A stretch of DNA of 64,000 nucleotides, from positions 1 to 64,000 of the forward strand of contig CAWIMG010000023.1 of NCBI GenBank assembly GCA_963837105.1, given 5' to 3'. Position numbers and translations under genes: made by a program. The stretch comes from UBA9676 sp963837105 (lineage in GTDB: Bacteria > Actinomycetota > Actinomycetes > Streptosporangiales > Streptosporangiaceae). Below are positions 16,695-25,490 of the stretch, piece by piece (position 1 is the first letter of the stretch; every line of letters starts with the position of its first letter). Below the pieces are notes generated by a model that was given only the letters and a program-made list of their open reading frames with translations, searched no databases and was not told the origin of the DNA.

Positions 16695-17651
16695 TCACGG
16701 CCGGCGGGCACCGGGCTCGAACCGCTGGGATCTGGCCAGCCCGGCCGCCCGGCCCCGGGCCGCGGTCACCAGCGCCAGCTTCCGGGAAGCCTCGTCGATC
16801 ATTTCGTCGCCCAGCATGGCGGCGCCGCGATGCTCGACCTCAGTGTGGTAGCGGTAGGCGTCGAGGATCAGTTCCGCCCGCTCGTAGTCGTCCTGGCTGG
16901 GCGAGAAGGCCTCGTTGACGACGGCGACCTGGCCCGGATGCAGCACCCACTTCCCGTCGTACCCGAGCGCCGCCGCGCTGGCGGCCGCCGCCCGCAGCCC
17001 GTCCAGATCCCGGATGGCCAGGTACGGCCCGTCGATCGCGGCCAGGCCATGACTGCGCGCGGCTACCAGCATGCGCATCAGCGGGTAGTGGAAGGCGTCA
17101 CCCGCATACCCGGCGGGCCGCGCCCCCACCCGCAGCGACCGCATGCCGATGCTTGCCATGAAGTCGGCCGGCCCGAATACCAGCGCCCGGAGCCGGGGTG
17201 ACGCGGCGGCGATCTGGTCCACGTTCGCCAGCCCGCTGGCGTCCTCGATCTGCGCTTCGATCCCGATCCGGCCCGGCTCGCCGCCGCTGTCCCGCTCGAT
17301 CTGGCCGAGCAGCAGATCCAGCCAGACGACGTGGCCGGGGCCGGTGACCTTGGGCAGCACGATGGTGTCCAGGCCGCGCCCGGCCGCCACGACCACGTCC
17401 ACCACGTCCCGGTAGGCCCAGCGGGTGGTGGCGTCGTTGACCCGCAGTGCGACCAGCTTGCCCTGCCAGCCACCGGCGGTCACCGCCGCGATGGCGTTGC
17501 GCCGGGCCTGCTCCTTGGCGGCCGGCGCGACCGCGTCCTCCAGGTCCAGGAAAACCTCGTCGGCGGGCAGGCCGCGGGCGGAGTCGATGAACCGCTGGCT
17601 GCTGGCCGGCACCGCCAGGCAGGAGCGCCGCGGCCGATACTCGTCTGGCAC
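16695..17651 (-). CDS. HpcH/HpaI-family CoA-ester lyase (CitE/malyl-CoA-lyase-like)
   Basis: The 318-residue TIM-barrel protein has the CitE-like LAVPASSQRFIDSARG start, the LDLEDAVAP motif with its acidic residues, VLPKVTGP, the magnesium-binding EAQIEDASGL and the FGPADFMAS segment. Members cleave or hydrolyse malyl-, methylmalyl- or citryl-CoA thioesters. The exact substrate cannot be chosen from sequence alone, and no carboxylase or mutase pathway is adjacent. It is divergent from the PPOX-like gene by 37 bp. Confidence 0.88.
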   Translation of the reverse strand: MPDEYRPRRSCLAVPASSQRFIDSARGLPADEVFLDLEDAVAPAAKEQARRNAIAAVTAGGWQGKLVALRVNDATTRWAYRDVVDVVVAAGRGLDTIVLPKVTGPGHVVWLDLLLGQIERDSGGEPGRIGIEAQIEDASGLANVDQIAAASPRLRALVFGPADFMASIGMRSLRVGARPAGYAGDAFHYPLMRMLVAARSHGLAAIDGPYLAIRDLDGLRAAAASAAALGYDGKWVLHPGQVAVVNEAFSPSQDDYERAELILDAYRYHTEVEHRGAAMLGDEMIDEASRKLALVTAARGRAAGLARSQRFEPGARRP

Positions 17652-17688
17652 CTACCGGCCTCCCCGATGGCGTGGCACGCTGGGGCGG

Positions 17689-18113
17689 GTGAGCGACATC
17701 TCGCCCGCCCTCATCGCGGAGGCTACCAAGCGGGCCCGGGTCATCTGGCTCACCATCGGCCCGGGCCGCCCCGGCCGGCCTGGCACATCTGGCAGCCAGC
17801 GGCCGGCCCGGACTCAGCTGGTGCCGCCTATCTGCTGACCGGCCCCGGCGAGCAGCCGCTGCCCGGGCTGGCCGGCGGCGGCCAGGCGACGGTCACCGTG
17901 CCGGCCGCCAGGTCCGGTGGCCCGGCGGTGATCTGGACCGCCGACGTCACCCGGGTGCTGCCGGGCAGCGCCGAATGGGACGCCGTGATCGGGCCGCTGG
18001 TAGCCGGGCGGCTCAACGCCGTGCTCACCGGGGAGGAGACGTCGCCGGCTCCGCGCTGGGCCCGGTCCGGTGCCATCTACCGGCTGACCCCGGTGGACCG
18101 CCGGCCGCGCTGA
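17689..18113 (+). CDS. PPOX-like flavin-binding split-barrel protein, frameshifted
   Basis: The N-terminal frame reads VSDISPALIAEATKRARVIW; from about 17780 the sense continues in the next frame as AWHIWQPAAG, then TGPGEQPLPGL, TVTVPA, WTADVTRVLPGS and a C-terminal ARSGAIYRLTP. Together they match a small actinobacterial pyridoxamine-oxidase-like split-barrel family of about 140 residues. The break lies at about 17769-17780, where CCCCGGCCGGCCTGG is found and one more C (GGCCCGG) would restore the frame. I treat it as a sequence error. It sits 22 bp before mrp in the same direction. The start (GTG, 17689) follows GGGGCGG. Confidence 0.7.
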
Positions 18114-18123
18114 GTCACCGACG

Positions 18124-18129
18124 TACCAT
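18124..18129 (+). promoter_or_regulatory. -10 hexamer for a leaderless mrp transcript
   Basis: TACCAT lies exactly 6 nt before the mrp ATG and there is no ribosome site between them. This spacing puts the transcription start at or beside the A of the start codon. Confidence 0.5.
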
Positions 18130-18135
18130 GAACGC

Positions 18136-19287
18136 ATGGTTTCCCCCTCCGGTCCGGTCCCCCCGCCCAGTTCCGGGCAGGTGACCGACGCGCTGGCCCG
18201 GGTCATCGACCCCGAGATCCGGCGCCCGATCACCGACCTGGGCATGGTCAAGAGCGTCGGCATCGCCCCCGACGGCAGCGTCGAGGTGACGGTCTACCTG
18301 ACCGTCTCCGGCTGCCCGATGCGGGACACGATCACCCGCGACGTCACCGCCGCGGTCGCCGCCGTGCCGGGCGTCACCGGGGTGAAGGTGACCCTGGACG
18401 TGATGAGTGACGAGCAGCGCCGGGAACTGCAGTCACGGCTGCGCGGTGGCCATCCCGAGCGGGAGATCCCGTTCGCCCAGCCGTCCTCGCTCACCCGCGT
18501 CTTCGCGGTCGCCAGCGGCAAGGGCGGGGTCGGCAAGTCCTCGGTGACCGTCAACCTGGCCGCCGCGCTGGCCGCCGTGGGCCAGAAGGTCGGCGTTGTC
18601 GACGCCGACATCTACGGGCACTCGGTGCCCCGGATGCTGGGCGTGACCGGCGTGCCCACCCAGGTCGGGCAGATGATGATGCCGCCGTCGGCGCACGACG
18701 TGAAGGTCATCTCGATCGGGATGTTCGTCACCGGCAACGCACCGGTGGTATGGCGGGGCCCGATGCTGCACCGGGCGGTACAGCAGTTCCTGGCCGACGT
18801 CTACTGGGGCGACCTCGATGTGCTGCTGATGGACCTGCCACCGGGCACCGGCGACGTCGCCATCTCGGTCGCCCAGCTGCTGCCCAGCGCCGAGCTGATC
18901 GTGGTCACCACCCCCCAGGCGGCTTCGGCGGAGGTGGCCGAGCGGGCCGGCGCGATCGCGGTGCAGACCCATCAGCGGATCACCGGCGTGATCGAGAACA
19001 TGTCCGGCCTGCCCTGCCCGCACTGCGGCGAACTGGTGGAGGTGTTCGGGTCCGGCGGCGGCGAGGCAGTGGCGGCCGCGCTGACCCGGCTGACCGGCAC
19101 CCCCGTCCCGATGCTGGGCCAGGTCCCGATCGACGTCCGGCTGCGCGAGGGCGGGGACACCGGTGTCCCGCTGGTGCTCAGCGCGCCGGAGTCAGCCGCC
19201 GCCCGGCAGCTCACCGGCATCGCCGATGGGCTGGCCAGCCGGGGCCGCGGGCTGGCCGGCCGCCCGCTCGGCCTGTCCCCGGTTTAG
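18136..19287 (+). CDS. mrp: Mrp/NBP35-family iron-sulfur cluster carrier ATPase
   Basis: Mrp proteins (ApbC) bind and transfer Fe-S clusters. The 383-residue protein has an N-terminal MIP18/DUF59 domain (residues about 10-85, PEIRRPITDLGMVK), then a deviant Walker A SGKGGVGKSSV, DADIYGHSVP, DLPPGTGDVAI and a CPHCG pair near residue 295 that would hold the bridging cluster. Order and length fit the family. It is next to tatB, as mrp is near sigE-tatB in mycobacteria. The message is probably leaderless. Confidence 0.95.
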   Translation: MVSPSGPVPPPSSGQVTDALARVIDPEIRRPITDLGMVKSVGIAPDGSVEVTVYLTVSGCPMRDTITRDVTAAVAAVPGVTGVKVTLDVMSDEQRRELQSRLRGGHPEREIPFAQPSSLTRVFAVASGKGGVGKSSVTVNLAAALAAVGQKVGVVDADIYGHSVPRMLGVTGVPTQVGQMMMPPSAHDVKVISIGMFVTGNAPVVWRGPMLHRAVQQFLADVYWGDLDVLLMDLPPGTGDVAISVAQLLPSAELIVVTTPQAASAEVAERAGAIAVQTHQRITGVIENMSGLPCPHCGELVEVFGSGGGEAVAAALTRLTGTPVPMLGQVPIDVRLREGGDTGVPLVLSAPESAAARQLTGIADGLASRGRGLAGRPLGLSPV

Positions 19288-19298
19288 GGACCAGATCC

Positions 19299-19640
19299 TC
19301 AGGTCGCCTCGGGGTCGTAGGGCGGGCTTTCGCCCGGCGCCAGCGCCGGCGCGGTCCCGGTCACCGTGGCCAGCGGCTCGGAGCCGGTCATGCCGTGAAC
19401 GTCATCCAGCAGGTGCTTGCGCACGAAGTTGCGCGGGTGAAGGTCGGCGATGTCGAAGTCGGAGAACTCTGGTCCCAGCCCTTCCCGCAGGTCGTCCCGG
19501 GCGCCATCGGCCAGCCGGCGCAGTTCCCGCAGGGCCCGGCCGGCCTGGGCGGCCACCTTAGGCAGCTGATTCGGGCCGAAGATCACCACCGCGATGACCG
19601 CGAGCACCAGCAGCTTGCCGATGGACAGGTCGAAAAGCAC
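19299..19640 (-). CDS. tatB: Sec-independent protein translocase subunit TatB
   Basis: TatB is part of the twin-arginine export complex. The 113-residue protein has one N-terminal membrane helix (LVLAVIAVVIFGPNQLP) with the conserved FGP hinge, an amphipathic helix (QAGRALRELRRLADGARDDL) and an acidic, Pro-rich tail. It uses a GTG start. The position downstream of the sigE/anti-sigma genes is the conserved actinobacterial arrangement (Rv1221-Rv1224 in M. tuberculosis, from memory), and tatB probably belongs to the SigE envelope-stress regulon. Confidence 0.93.
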   Translation of the reverse strand: MLFDLSIGKLLVLAVIAVVIFGPNQLPKVAAQAGRALRELRRLADGARDDLREGLGPEFSDFDIADLHPRNFVRKHLLDDVHGMTGSEPLATVTGTAPALAPGESPPYDPEAT

Positions 19641-19701
19641 AGGCGGATCTCCAAGCGGCGTGACGCCGCACCATAGTTAGCCGGTTGCTCCCAGCATAAA
19701 C

Positions 19702-20906
19702 TCACGGCGTCAGCCAGGACAGCAATCGGTGCAGCCCCTGGGCCAGCCGGCCGAGCAGGCCGGGCGCACTGTCGTGCGGCAGCGCGGCCACCACCTGGCC
19801 AACCATGTCCGGCGGCGCCGCGGCAATCAGCGTGTACACGTAACCGCGTGCTGACCAGGCAAAGCTGAGGTCGTCCGGATCGTTCGCATACACCTGATGA
19901 CCCGCCAGCGCAATCTGCGACCAGCCACCGAGGGTGGCCGGCAGATGCCCGTGCTGGACGAAAACGGAGACGACCGACAGGCCGTCGGAGTAGTCGAGGT
20001 CCACCACCCGGCCGGCCTGGGTGCCATCTTCCCTGGCACTGATCAGCGTCAGCTGGCCCAGCGCCGGGCCGGGCAGCGGCCAGCCGTCCGCCCGCAGCCG
20101 GCTGATCTGGGCGGCGGCCAGCATGGTCCGCCATGGCCCGGCGCCCGTGTTCGGCTCCCCGGTCGCGGCCGCCCGCCCCAGGCTGAGCTCGGTGAAGCTG
20201 ACGTTACTGATCATGTGCGCCCGGGTGTCGAACGTCTCCTTGCGCAACGGGAGCCCGGTGGAACTGTCCAGCCAGAACCAGGCGGCCAGGCTGCCGCTCC
20301 GGCGGCGCACCGAGACGATCCGGGCCGGCCGGCCACCGAGCCCCGGCCGGTCACGGCCACCAGGTAGTGCGCGCCCAGCAGCGCGACCAGCCGGGGGGTC
20401 ATCCCCAGCACGGTCATCGCGGCCAGGTCGGTGTGGCTGGCCCCGGCCAGCCACACCGGCACCGGCTGGTGCGGCTGGGCTGGCCATTCCGCGGATCCGG
20501 AAGGCGCCTGCAGGATCGCCTGTCCGCCGGGCTGGTGCCAGACCTCCACCAGTGAGGTGTGGCCGCCACCCGGGCCCCACCATGCCATCTCGACGCCCTG
20601 GTAGGAGACCAGCCGGCTGGCCGCGGCCGCCTCGGCGAGCAGGCGCAGGCCGGCCGCCTGCCCCATGCCAGTTAGCCCCGTGCTGGCGGGCCCCATGCTG
20701 GCGCGCCCCGTGTTCGCGTGCCCCGTGCCGTGGGCCGGGCCCGCTGCCGGGCCGGTGTGCCCGCTGCCCACCAGCCCACGCCAGGACGTCAGCACCAGGC
20801 CCGTCACCACCAGGCTGATCACCACCGCGGTGGTGATCAGCCGGAGCGCGGCCGGGTCCGTGCCCGGGGACAGGGCCCCGGCGGCTGGCCGGGATCGGAA
20901 CTGCAT
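19702..20906 (-). CDS. MucB/RseB-like membrane-anchored regulator, frameshifted
   Basis: The N-terminal frame has one membrane segment (ITTAVVISLVVTGLVL), a Gly/Thr/Met-rich stretch, then an RseB-like domain: LVSYQGVEMAWWG, SLVEVWHQPGG and LGAHYLVAVTGRGSVAGRP. The match continues in another frame as RIVSVRRRSGSLAAWFWLD, TGLPLRKETFD, and ends LHRLLSWLTP. The break is at about 20320-20333, in GGCCGGCCCGG, and one extra base would restore the frame. RseB-type proteins sense envelope damage and control anti-sigma proteolysis. The gene lies between the anti-sigma gene and tatB, where mycobacteria have htrA. Confidence 0.72.
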
Positions 20907-20913
20907 CACCGGC

Positions 20914-21422
20914 TCACGGGACCCCGGCTGGGCTCGGCGCGACCAGGTGGGACGGCGGCACGGGTAGCTGGCCGGTGGTGATCGCATGCTGTTCCATGAA
21001 CACATCCACGGCCGGGGTGACCTTCGGGCCGGGCGGCGGCCGGTCACCTCCAGCCAGGAACGCCGCCACGGACAGGCCCAGCCCGCCGCCGGCCAGGGCA
21101 GCGGTGACCAGCCACCGGCTGCGGCGGCGGCCGGGGGCGGCTGGCTGGGCCCAGCGGACGGGCCGCCGCGATCCCGGCCCCCGGCCAGCGGCCGGGACCA
21201 GCGCCAGCAACCGCCAGGTGAGCGCGTCGGCGCCGGCGGCTGGCCGGCGGCCGGGTCGCTGTCGCCGAGCGCGTGCATCCGCCGTTTGAGCAGCCGCAGC
21301 ATGCCTGCCTCCTGACGGCAGGACTCGCACCTGGCCAGGTGGGCCAGCACCCGCTCCCGCTGCGCGTGACTCAGCTCGCCGTCGATCAGGGCGGACAGCC
21401 GCTCGCCCAGGTGACGCCTCAT
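20914..21422 (-). CDS. zinc-finger anti-sigma factor for SigE, frameshifted
   Basis: The first frame starts MRRHLGERLSALIDGELS and has the ZAS zinc signature HLARCESCRQEA. After about residue 63 the sense passes to another frame, reading DALTWRLLAL, then a membrane segment (LVTAALAGGGLGLSVAAFLAG) and a periplasmic tail ending LVAPSPAGVP. The break is near 21226-21242 in CCGCCGGCGCCG; one more base restores the frame. The gene overlaps the sigE stop by 4 bp, so it is coupled to sigE and very probably encodes its membrane-bound antagonist. I treat the frameshift as a sequence error. Confidence 0.75.
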
Positions 21423-21976
21423 GACCCGCCACCCAGCGACGCCCGGGCGGGTGCGGAATGGCGTGGCCGGCGGTGGCCGAGCGCGTCCCGGAGCTGGGCG
21501 CGGCCCCGGTGGATCCGGCTGCGTACCGTGCCCAGCTTGACCCCGAGGGTGGCGGCTATCTCCTCATAGGACAGCCCCTCGATGTCACACAGCACCACCG
21601 CCACCCGGTACTCCGGCGCCAGCGCGTCCAGGGCCGCCTGCACGTCGCTGTCCAGTTCGCGCGCGTCGAACGCCTGCGCCGGGGTGGGCTCACCGTCCCT
21701 CAGCAGCCCGGCCGCGGCGTCGCCCAGCCCTTCGAACCGGATGCGCTGACGGCGGCGGGCCATGTCCAGGAACAGGTTGGTGGTGATCCGGTGCAGCCAG
21801 CCCTCGAAGGTCCCCGGCGTGTAGCCGGGCAGCGAGCGGAAGACCCGCACGAAGACCTCCTGGGTCAGGTCTTCCGCGTCGTAGCTGTTGCCGGTGAGAC
21901 GGTACGCCAGCCGGTAGACCCGGGCCGAATGCTCCCGGACCACGTCATCCCAGCTCGGCGGTGTCCAGCCGGTCAT
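21419..21976 (-). CDS. sigE: ECF RNA polymerase sigma factor, SigE type
   Basis: An ECF sigma factor of about 185 residues. Region 2 is visible as VYRLAYRLTGNSYDAEDLTQE with VFRSLPGY, and region 4 as EYRVAVVLCDIEGLSYEEIA followed by TVRSRIHRGRAQL. It is followed by the coupled ZAS anti-sigma, the RseB-like gene and tatB, the arrangement of mycobacterial SigE, the envelope-stress sigma factor. The ATG at 21976 is the likely start; a TTG at 21985 would add three residues. It is divergent from the O-methyltransferase, as sigE and Rv1220c are in M. tuberculosis. Confidence 0.92.
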   Translation of the reverse strand: MTGWTPPSWDDVVREHSARVYRLAYRLTGNSYDAEDLTQEVFVRVFRSLPGYTPGTFEGWLHRITTNLFLDMARRRQRIRFEGLGDAAAGLLRDGEPTPAQAFDARELDSDVQAALDALAPEYRVAVVLCDIEGLSYEEIAATLGVKLGTVRSRIHRGRAQLRDALGHRRPRHSAPARASLGGGS

Positions 21977-22145
21977 GTCACCCAATCCGAGTGCCTCCCG
22001 TGGCCTCGCGGCCCCCGACCAGCATTATCCCCTGATGAACGCACCAGCGGCCCGGCTGGTTCCCAGGTCACGCCGTGTGACGGTAGGCTGCCGCGCGGGG
22101 ATGTTCCCCGACCCGGCCTGTCCCCGGCAACTGGAGGCTGGCAGC

Positions 22146-22778
22146 GTGGGCGCAGAGGCGATCGCGGCGTACGTGGCGGAGTTCCTCCCGGAAGACGAGC
22201 CGCTGATCGCCGCACGCGGCAACGCCACCCGGATGGGCGGTGCGCCGCCGGTCAGCCCGGTGGTTGGGGCCGTGCTGCGGTTCATCGCTGCCGCGGTCAG
22301 TGCCCGGGCGGTGGTGGAGATCGGCACCGGCTGTGGCACGTCCGGGATCTGGCTGCTGCGCGGCATGCGCCAGGACGGCGTGCTGACCAGCGTGGACGTG
22401 GAGACCGAGCACCAGCGGCTGGCCCGCCGGGCCTTCACCGACGCTGGCTTCGCCAGCAACCGGTTCCGGCTGATCAGCGGCAAGGCCGCGGACGTGCTGC
22501 CCCGCCTCACCGACGGCGGCTACGACCTGGTGTTCTGCGACGCGGACAAGCAGGAGTATCCGGACTACCTGACCGCAGCGCTGCGGCTGCTGCGGCCCGG
22601 CGGGGTCGTCGCCTTCGACAACGCCCTGTGGGGCGGGCGGATCGCGGACCCCGGGCAGGACGATCCCGAGACCAGCGCGATCCGCCAGACCGCTGAGCAG
22701 ATCCGCGAGGACGGCCGGCTGGTGCCGATGCTGCTGCCGATCGGCGATGGCCTGCTGGCGGCGGTCAAGCGGGGCTAA
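22146..22778 (+). CDS. class I SAM-dependent O-methyltransferase
   Basis: A 210-residue methyltransferase of the catechol/caffeoyl-CoA O-methyltransferase fold. The SAM site is VVEIGTGCGTSG, the metal-binding region is FCDADKQEYPDY, and DNALWGGRIAD follows. GGAGG lies 8 nt before the GTG start, which settles the start. Substrate unknown. It corresponds to Rv1220c beside sigE. Its stop overlaps that of pepA by 3 bp on the opposite strand. Confidence 0.92.
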   Translation: MGAEAIAAYVAEFLPEDEPLIAARGNATRMGGAPPVSPVVGAVLRFIAAAVSARAVVEIGTGCGTSGIWLLRGMRQDGVLTSVDVETEHQRLARRAFTDAGFASNRFRLISGKAADVLPRLTDGGYDLVFCDADKQEYPDYLTAALRLLRPGGVVAFDNALWGGRIADPGQDDPETSAIRQTAEQIREDGRLVPMLLPIGDGLLAAVKRG

Positions 22779-24256
22779 CCAGCTCCGGTCAGCCAGGCCA
22801 GCAGCAGCTGGGTCCCGAACCCGGTGGCCCCCTTGGCGTTCGTGCCCTCGTCGGAGCTGGACCGGGCCGCCCCGGCGATATCCAGGTGGGCCCACGGGCG
22901 GCCGCCGGTGAACTCACGCAGGAACAGGGCGGCATCCACCGATCCGGCCCGCGGGCCGGGCTGGGTGGGCACGTTCGCGAGATCCGCGACCGGGGAATCG
23001 AGCCCGGCCCGGTAGTCATCCACCAGCGGCATCCGCCATAGCCCGTCCCCGCTGGCCCGGGACGCGGCCAGCAGTTCCGCCGCGAGTTGCTCGTCGCTGG
23101 CATACAGGGCCGCGATCTGGGTGCCGAGGGCGACCCGGGCGGCGCCAGTCAGCGTGGCGATGTCCACCATCACGTCCGGCCGGAGCACCGTGTCGGCGTA
23201 GGCGAGCGCGTCGGCCAGCACCAGCCGGCCTTCCGCGTCGGTATTCAGCACCTCCACCGTGCGGCCGCCGAAATGGGTGATCACATCCCCGGGCCGCAGC
23301 GCGGAGCCGGACGGCATGTTCTCCGCGGCTGCCACCAGGCCGGTGACGGCCACCCGGACGCCCAGCCGGGCCAGCACCGACATGACCGCGATCACCGCCG
23401 CGCCGCCAGCCATGTCCGTTTTCATCTGCTTCATGCCGTCGGCGGGCTTGAGGGACAGCCCGCCGCTGTCGAAGGTGATGCCCTTGCCGATCAGGACGAC
23501 GTGCCGGCAGGCGCCGGACGGGGTGTACCGGAGCTCTATCAGGCGTGGCGGGCTGGCCGATCCGGACCCGACCGCCAGCATGCCGCCGAACCCCTGCCCG
23601 GCCAGTTCGGCCGGTTCCCACACCCGGGCCGCCAGCCCGCTGTGCGCGGCCACCGCCACCGCCTCGCTGGCCAGCCAGGCCGGGTTCTTCCGCGCGGACG
23701 GCATGTTGGTGAGATCCCGGGCGAGCGCGACCGCCGCGGCCACCGAGCGGGCCGCCGCCAGTTCATCCTGCCCGTCCGGCGCGTCGACCAGCAGCTTGAC
23801 TTCCCCCGCCGGGCCAGCCGGTGTCATCGAGAACCGGTAGCCACCGAGCAGCAGTCCCACCGTGAACGCGTGCACCGCGGCGGCGGGCTGCCCCACCAGC
23901 GCCGAGGTCAGCACGCTCCGGCCGGCCGCCGCCCGGCGCCCGATCGCGGCACCCGCGGCCCGCATCGCGGCCGGGGTGCCGTCACCCAGCCCGAGCAGCA
24001 GGAACGGCCCGGGGCCACCGGGGCGGCCCGGCACCGCGGCGGAGAACTCACCGGCGGCCGGCGCCACCTCACCGTGGGCCGCGAGTTCGGCTGCGGGCAC
24101 CCCCAGATAGGAGTCGATGCCAGCCGAGGCCAGCTGCTCGGCGGGCAGCACGACCAGGTCAGCCGCCTGGCCTCTGTCACCCGGCCCGGCCAGGAAGGCA
24201 GCAAGCGGTTGCGGGCCGGCCGCGGGAACCGCGGTCAGCCGGGTATCGATAGGCAA
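22775..24256 (-). CDS. pepA: leucyl aminopeptidase (M17)
   Basis: A cytosolic zinc aminopeptidase that removes N-terminal residues from peptides. The C-terminal catalytic domain shows the metal and catalytic motifs GKGITFDSGGLSLKP, MKTDMAGGAAV and the signature NTDAEGRLVLADAL; the N-terminal half is the variable M17 domain. I place the start at the TTG at 24256, which is 4 bp past the DUF3117 stop. A longer frame reaches back to 24337 but overlaps DUF3117 completely there. No clear ribosome site is visible. Confidence 0.92.
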   Translation of the reverse strand: MPIDTRLTAVPAAGPQPLAAFLAGPGDRGQAADLVVLPAEQLASAGIDSYLGVPAAELAAHGEVAPAAGEFSAAVPGRPGGPGPFLLLGLGDGTPAAMRAAGAAIGRRAAAGRSVLTSALVGQPAAAVHAFTVGLLLGGYRFSMTPAGPAGEVKLLVDAPDGQDELAAARSVAAAVALARDLTNMPSARKNPAWLASEAVAVAAHSGLAARVWEPAELAGQGFGGMLAVGSGSASPPRLIELRYTPSGACRHVVLIGKGITFDSGGLSLKPADGMKQMKTDMAGGAAVIAVMSVLARLGVRVAVTGLVAAAENMPSGSALRPGDVITHFGGRTVEVLNTDAEGRLVLADALAYADTVLRPDVMVDIATLTGAARVALGTQIAALYASDEQLAAELLAASRASGDGLWRMPLVDDYRAGLDSPVADLANVPTQPGPRAGSVDAALFLREFTGGRPWAHLDIAGAARSSSDEGTNAKGATGFGTQLLLAWLTGAG

Positions 24257-24260
24257 GGGG

Positions 24261-24428
24261 TCAGCCGGTGGCGGATTTGAGCGCGTCCGAGAGCTGAGCC
24301 GCCTCGTCAGCCGATAGTTCGACCACAAGCCTGCCACCGCCCTCGAGCGGTACCCGCATCACGATGCCGCGGCCTTCCTTCGTGACCTCGAGCGGGCCAT
24401 CACCCGTCCGCGGCTTCATCGCCGCCAT
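24261..24428 (-). CDS. DUF3117 family small protein
   Basis: A 55-residue actinobacterial protein read directly from the minus strand: MAAMKPRTGDGPLEVTKE, then RGIVMRVPLEGGGRLVVEL and a C-terminal LSDALKSATG. This is the DUF3117 family (Rv1211 type). AGGGGAGG lies a few bases before the ATG. It is 4 bp upstream of the pepA start, so the two may be coupled. Function unknown; the near-universal conservation in actinobacteria suggests a basic role. Confidence 0.92.
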   Translation of the reverse strand: MAAMKPRTGDGPLEVTKEGRGIVMRVPLEGGGRLVVELSADEAAQLSDALKSATG

Positions 24429-24603
24429 CATGCCTCCCCTTCCTCGGCGGGGCCGCGCGAGGCCTCAGCGAGGCCCGCCACCGGACCGCCGGTGGCTGCG
24501 GCGAGTACGACTGATTCACAGCCGTGTCCATCTGTACGTCTATTATCCAGGGTTCCGGCCCCGGATGGTAATGATCAGCACCCTGATAGCCCAGACTGGA
24601 GGC

Positions 24604-25431
24604 GTGCACGCTCGTTCGGCGCTGTTCGACCTGTACGGCGATCATCTGCGCGCACGGGGCTCGCAGGCGCCGGTGTCGGCGCTGGTCCGGCTGCTCGCGC
24701 CGGTGGGCATCGGTGCGCCAGCGGTGCGGACCGCCGTCTCCCGGATGGTCCGGCAAGGCTGGCTGGCTCCGGTCCGGCTGCCGGACGGTCCCGGCTACCT
24801 GCTGACTCCGCGCGCCGCCCGGCGGCTCGATGAGGCGGCCGAGCGTATCTACCGGCAGCGGGACCAGCCATGGGACGGGTGCTGGCATGTCCTGATCGTG
24901 GAGCGGCCGCGGGATCGGGCCCACCGGCAGCGCGTCCGGGCCGGGCTGCGCTACCTGGGATACGCGCCGCTGGACGAGACAACCTGGATCAGCCCGCGCG
25001 GCTCGGTGGAACTGGACGCGCTGCTGGCGGCAGAACGGCTGCACGCCGAACCGTTCCACGCCAGTTACCAGGGGGATCCGCGCGGGCTGCTGGCCCGGGC
25101 CTGGGATCTGGACGGGCTGGCCCGGGCCTACCGGTCCTGGCTGGCCAGCGCGGACGGCCTCATCGCCGCAGCCGGGCCAGCGGCCAGCGACGAGACCGTC
25201 TTCGCGCTGCGGAGCCTGCTGGTCCACGAGTGGCGCAAGTTCCTGTTCACCGATCCCGGGCTGCCCACGGCGCTGCTGCCGCCGGGCTGGCCGGGCCACG
25301 ACGCGGCCCGCCTGTTCCAGGCCGAGTCGGCGCGGCTGTGGCTGGCCGCGTCCCGTTTCGTCGACCGCTGCTTGCGGGCAGATCAGCCAGCGGCAGCGCC
25401 ACCCATGGCCGGAAGCAATGGCCGTGACTGA
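24604..25431 (+). CDS. PaaX-family transcriptional regulator
   Basis: The protein resembles PaaX, a winged-helix repressor of phenylacetate catabolism and its relatives. It begins VHARSALFDLYGDHLRARG, has the helix-turn-helix GAPAVRTAVSRMVRQGWL, GYLLTPRAARRLDEAAERIY, and the PaaX C-terminal LLVHEWRKFLFTDPGLP. The GTG at 24604 matches homologue N-termini but its GGAGG is very close; ATG codons at 24567 and 24573 are alternatives. A TATTAT -10-like hexamer lies at 24541-24546. No phenylacetate genes are nearby, so the target is unknown. Confidence 0.88.
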   Translation: MHARSALFDLYGDHLRARGSQAPVSALVRLLAPVGIGAPAVRTAVSRMVRQGWLAPVRLPDGPGYLLTPRAARRLDEAAERIYRQRDQPWDGCWHVLIVERPRDRAHRQRVRAGLRYLGYAPLDETTWISPRGSVELDALLAAERLHAEPFHASYQGDPRGLLARAWDLDGLARAYRSWLASADGLIAAAGPAASDETVFALRSLLVHEWRKFLFTDPGLPTALLPPGWPGHDAARLFQAESARLWLAASRFVDRCLRADQPAAAPPMAGSNGRD

Positions 25432-25490
25432 CGCCGGGCTGGCCCGTCCTGGCCGGGCGGTGAACCACCTACTGCCGGATCACCGGCGGC

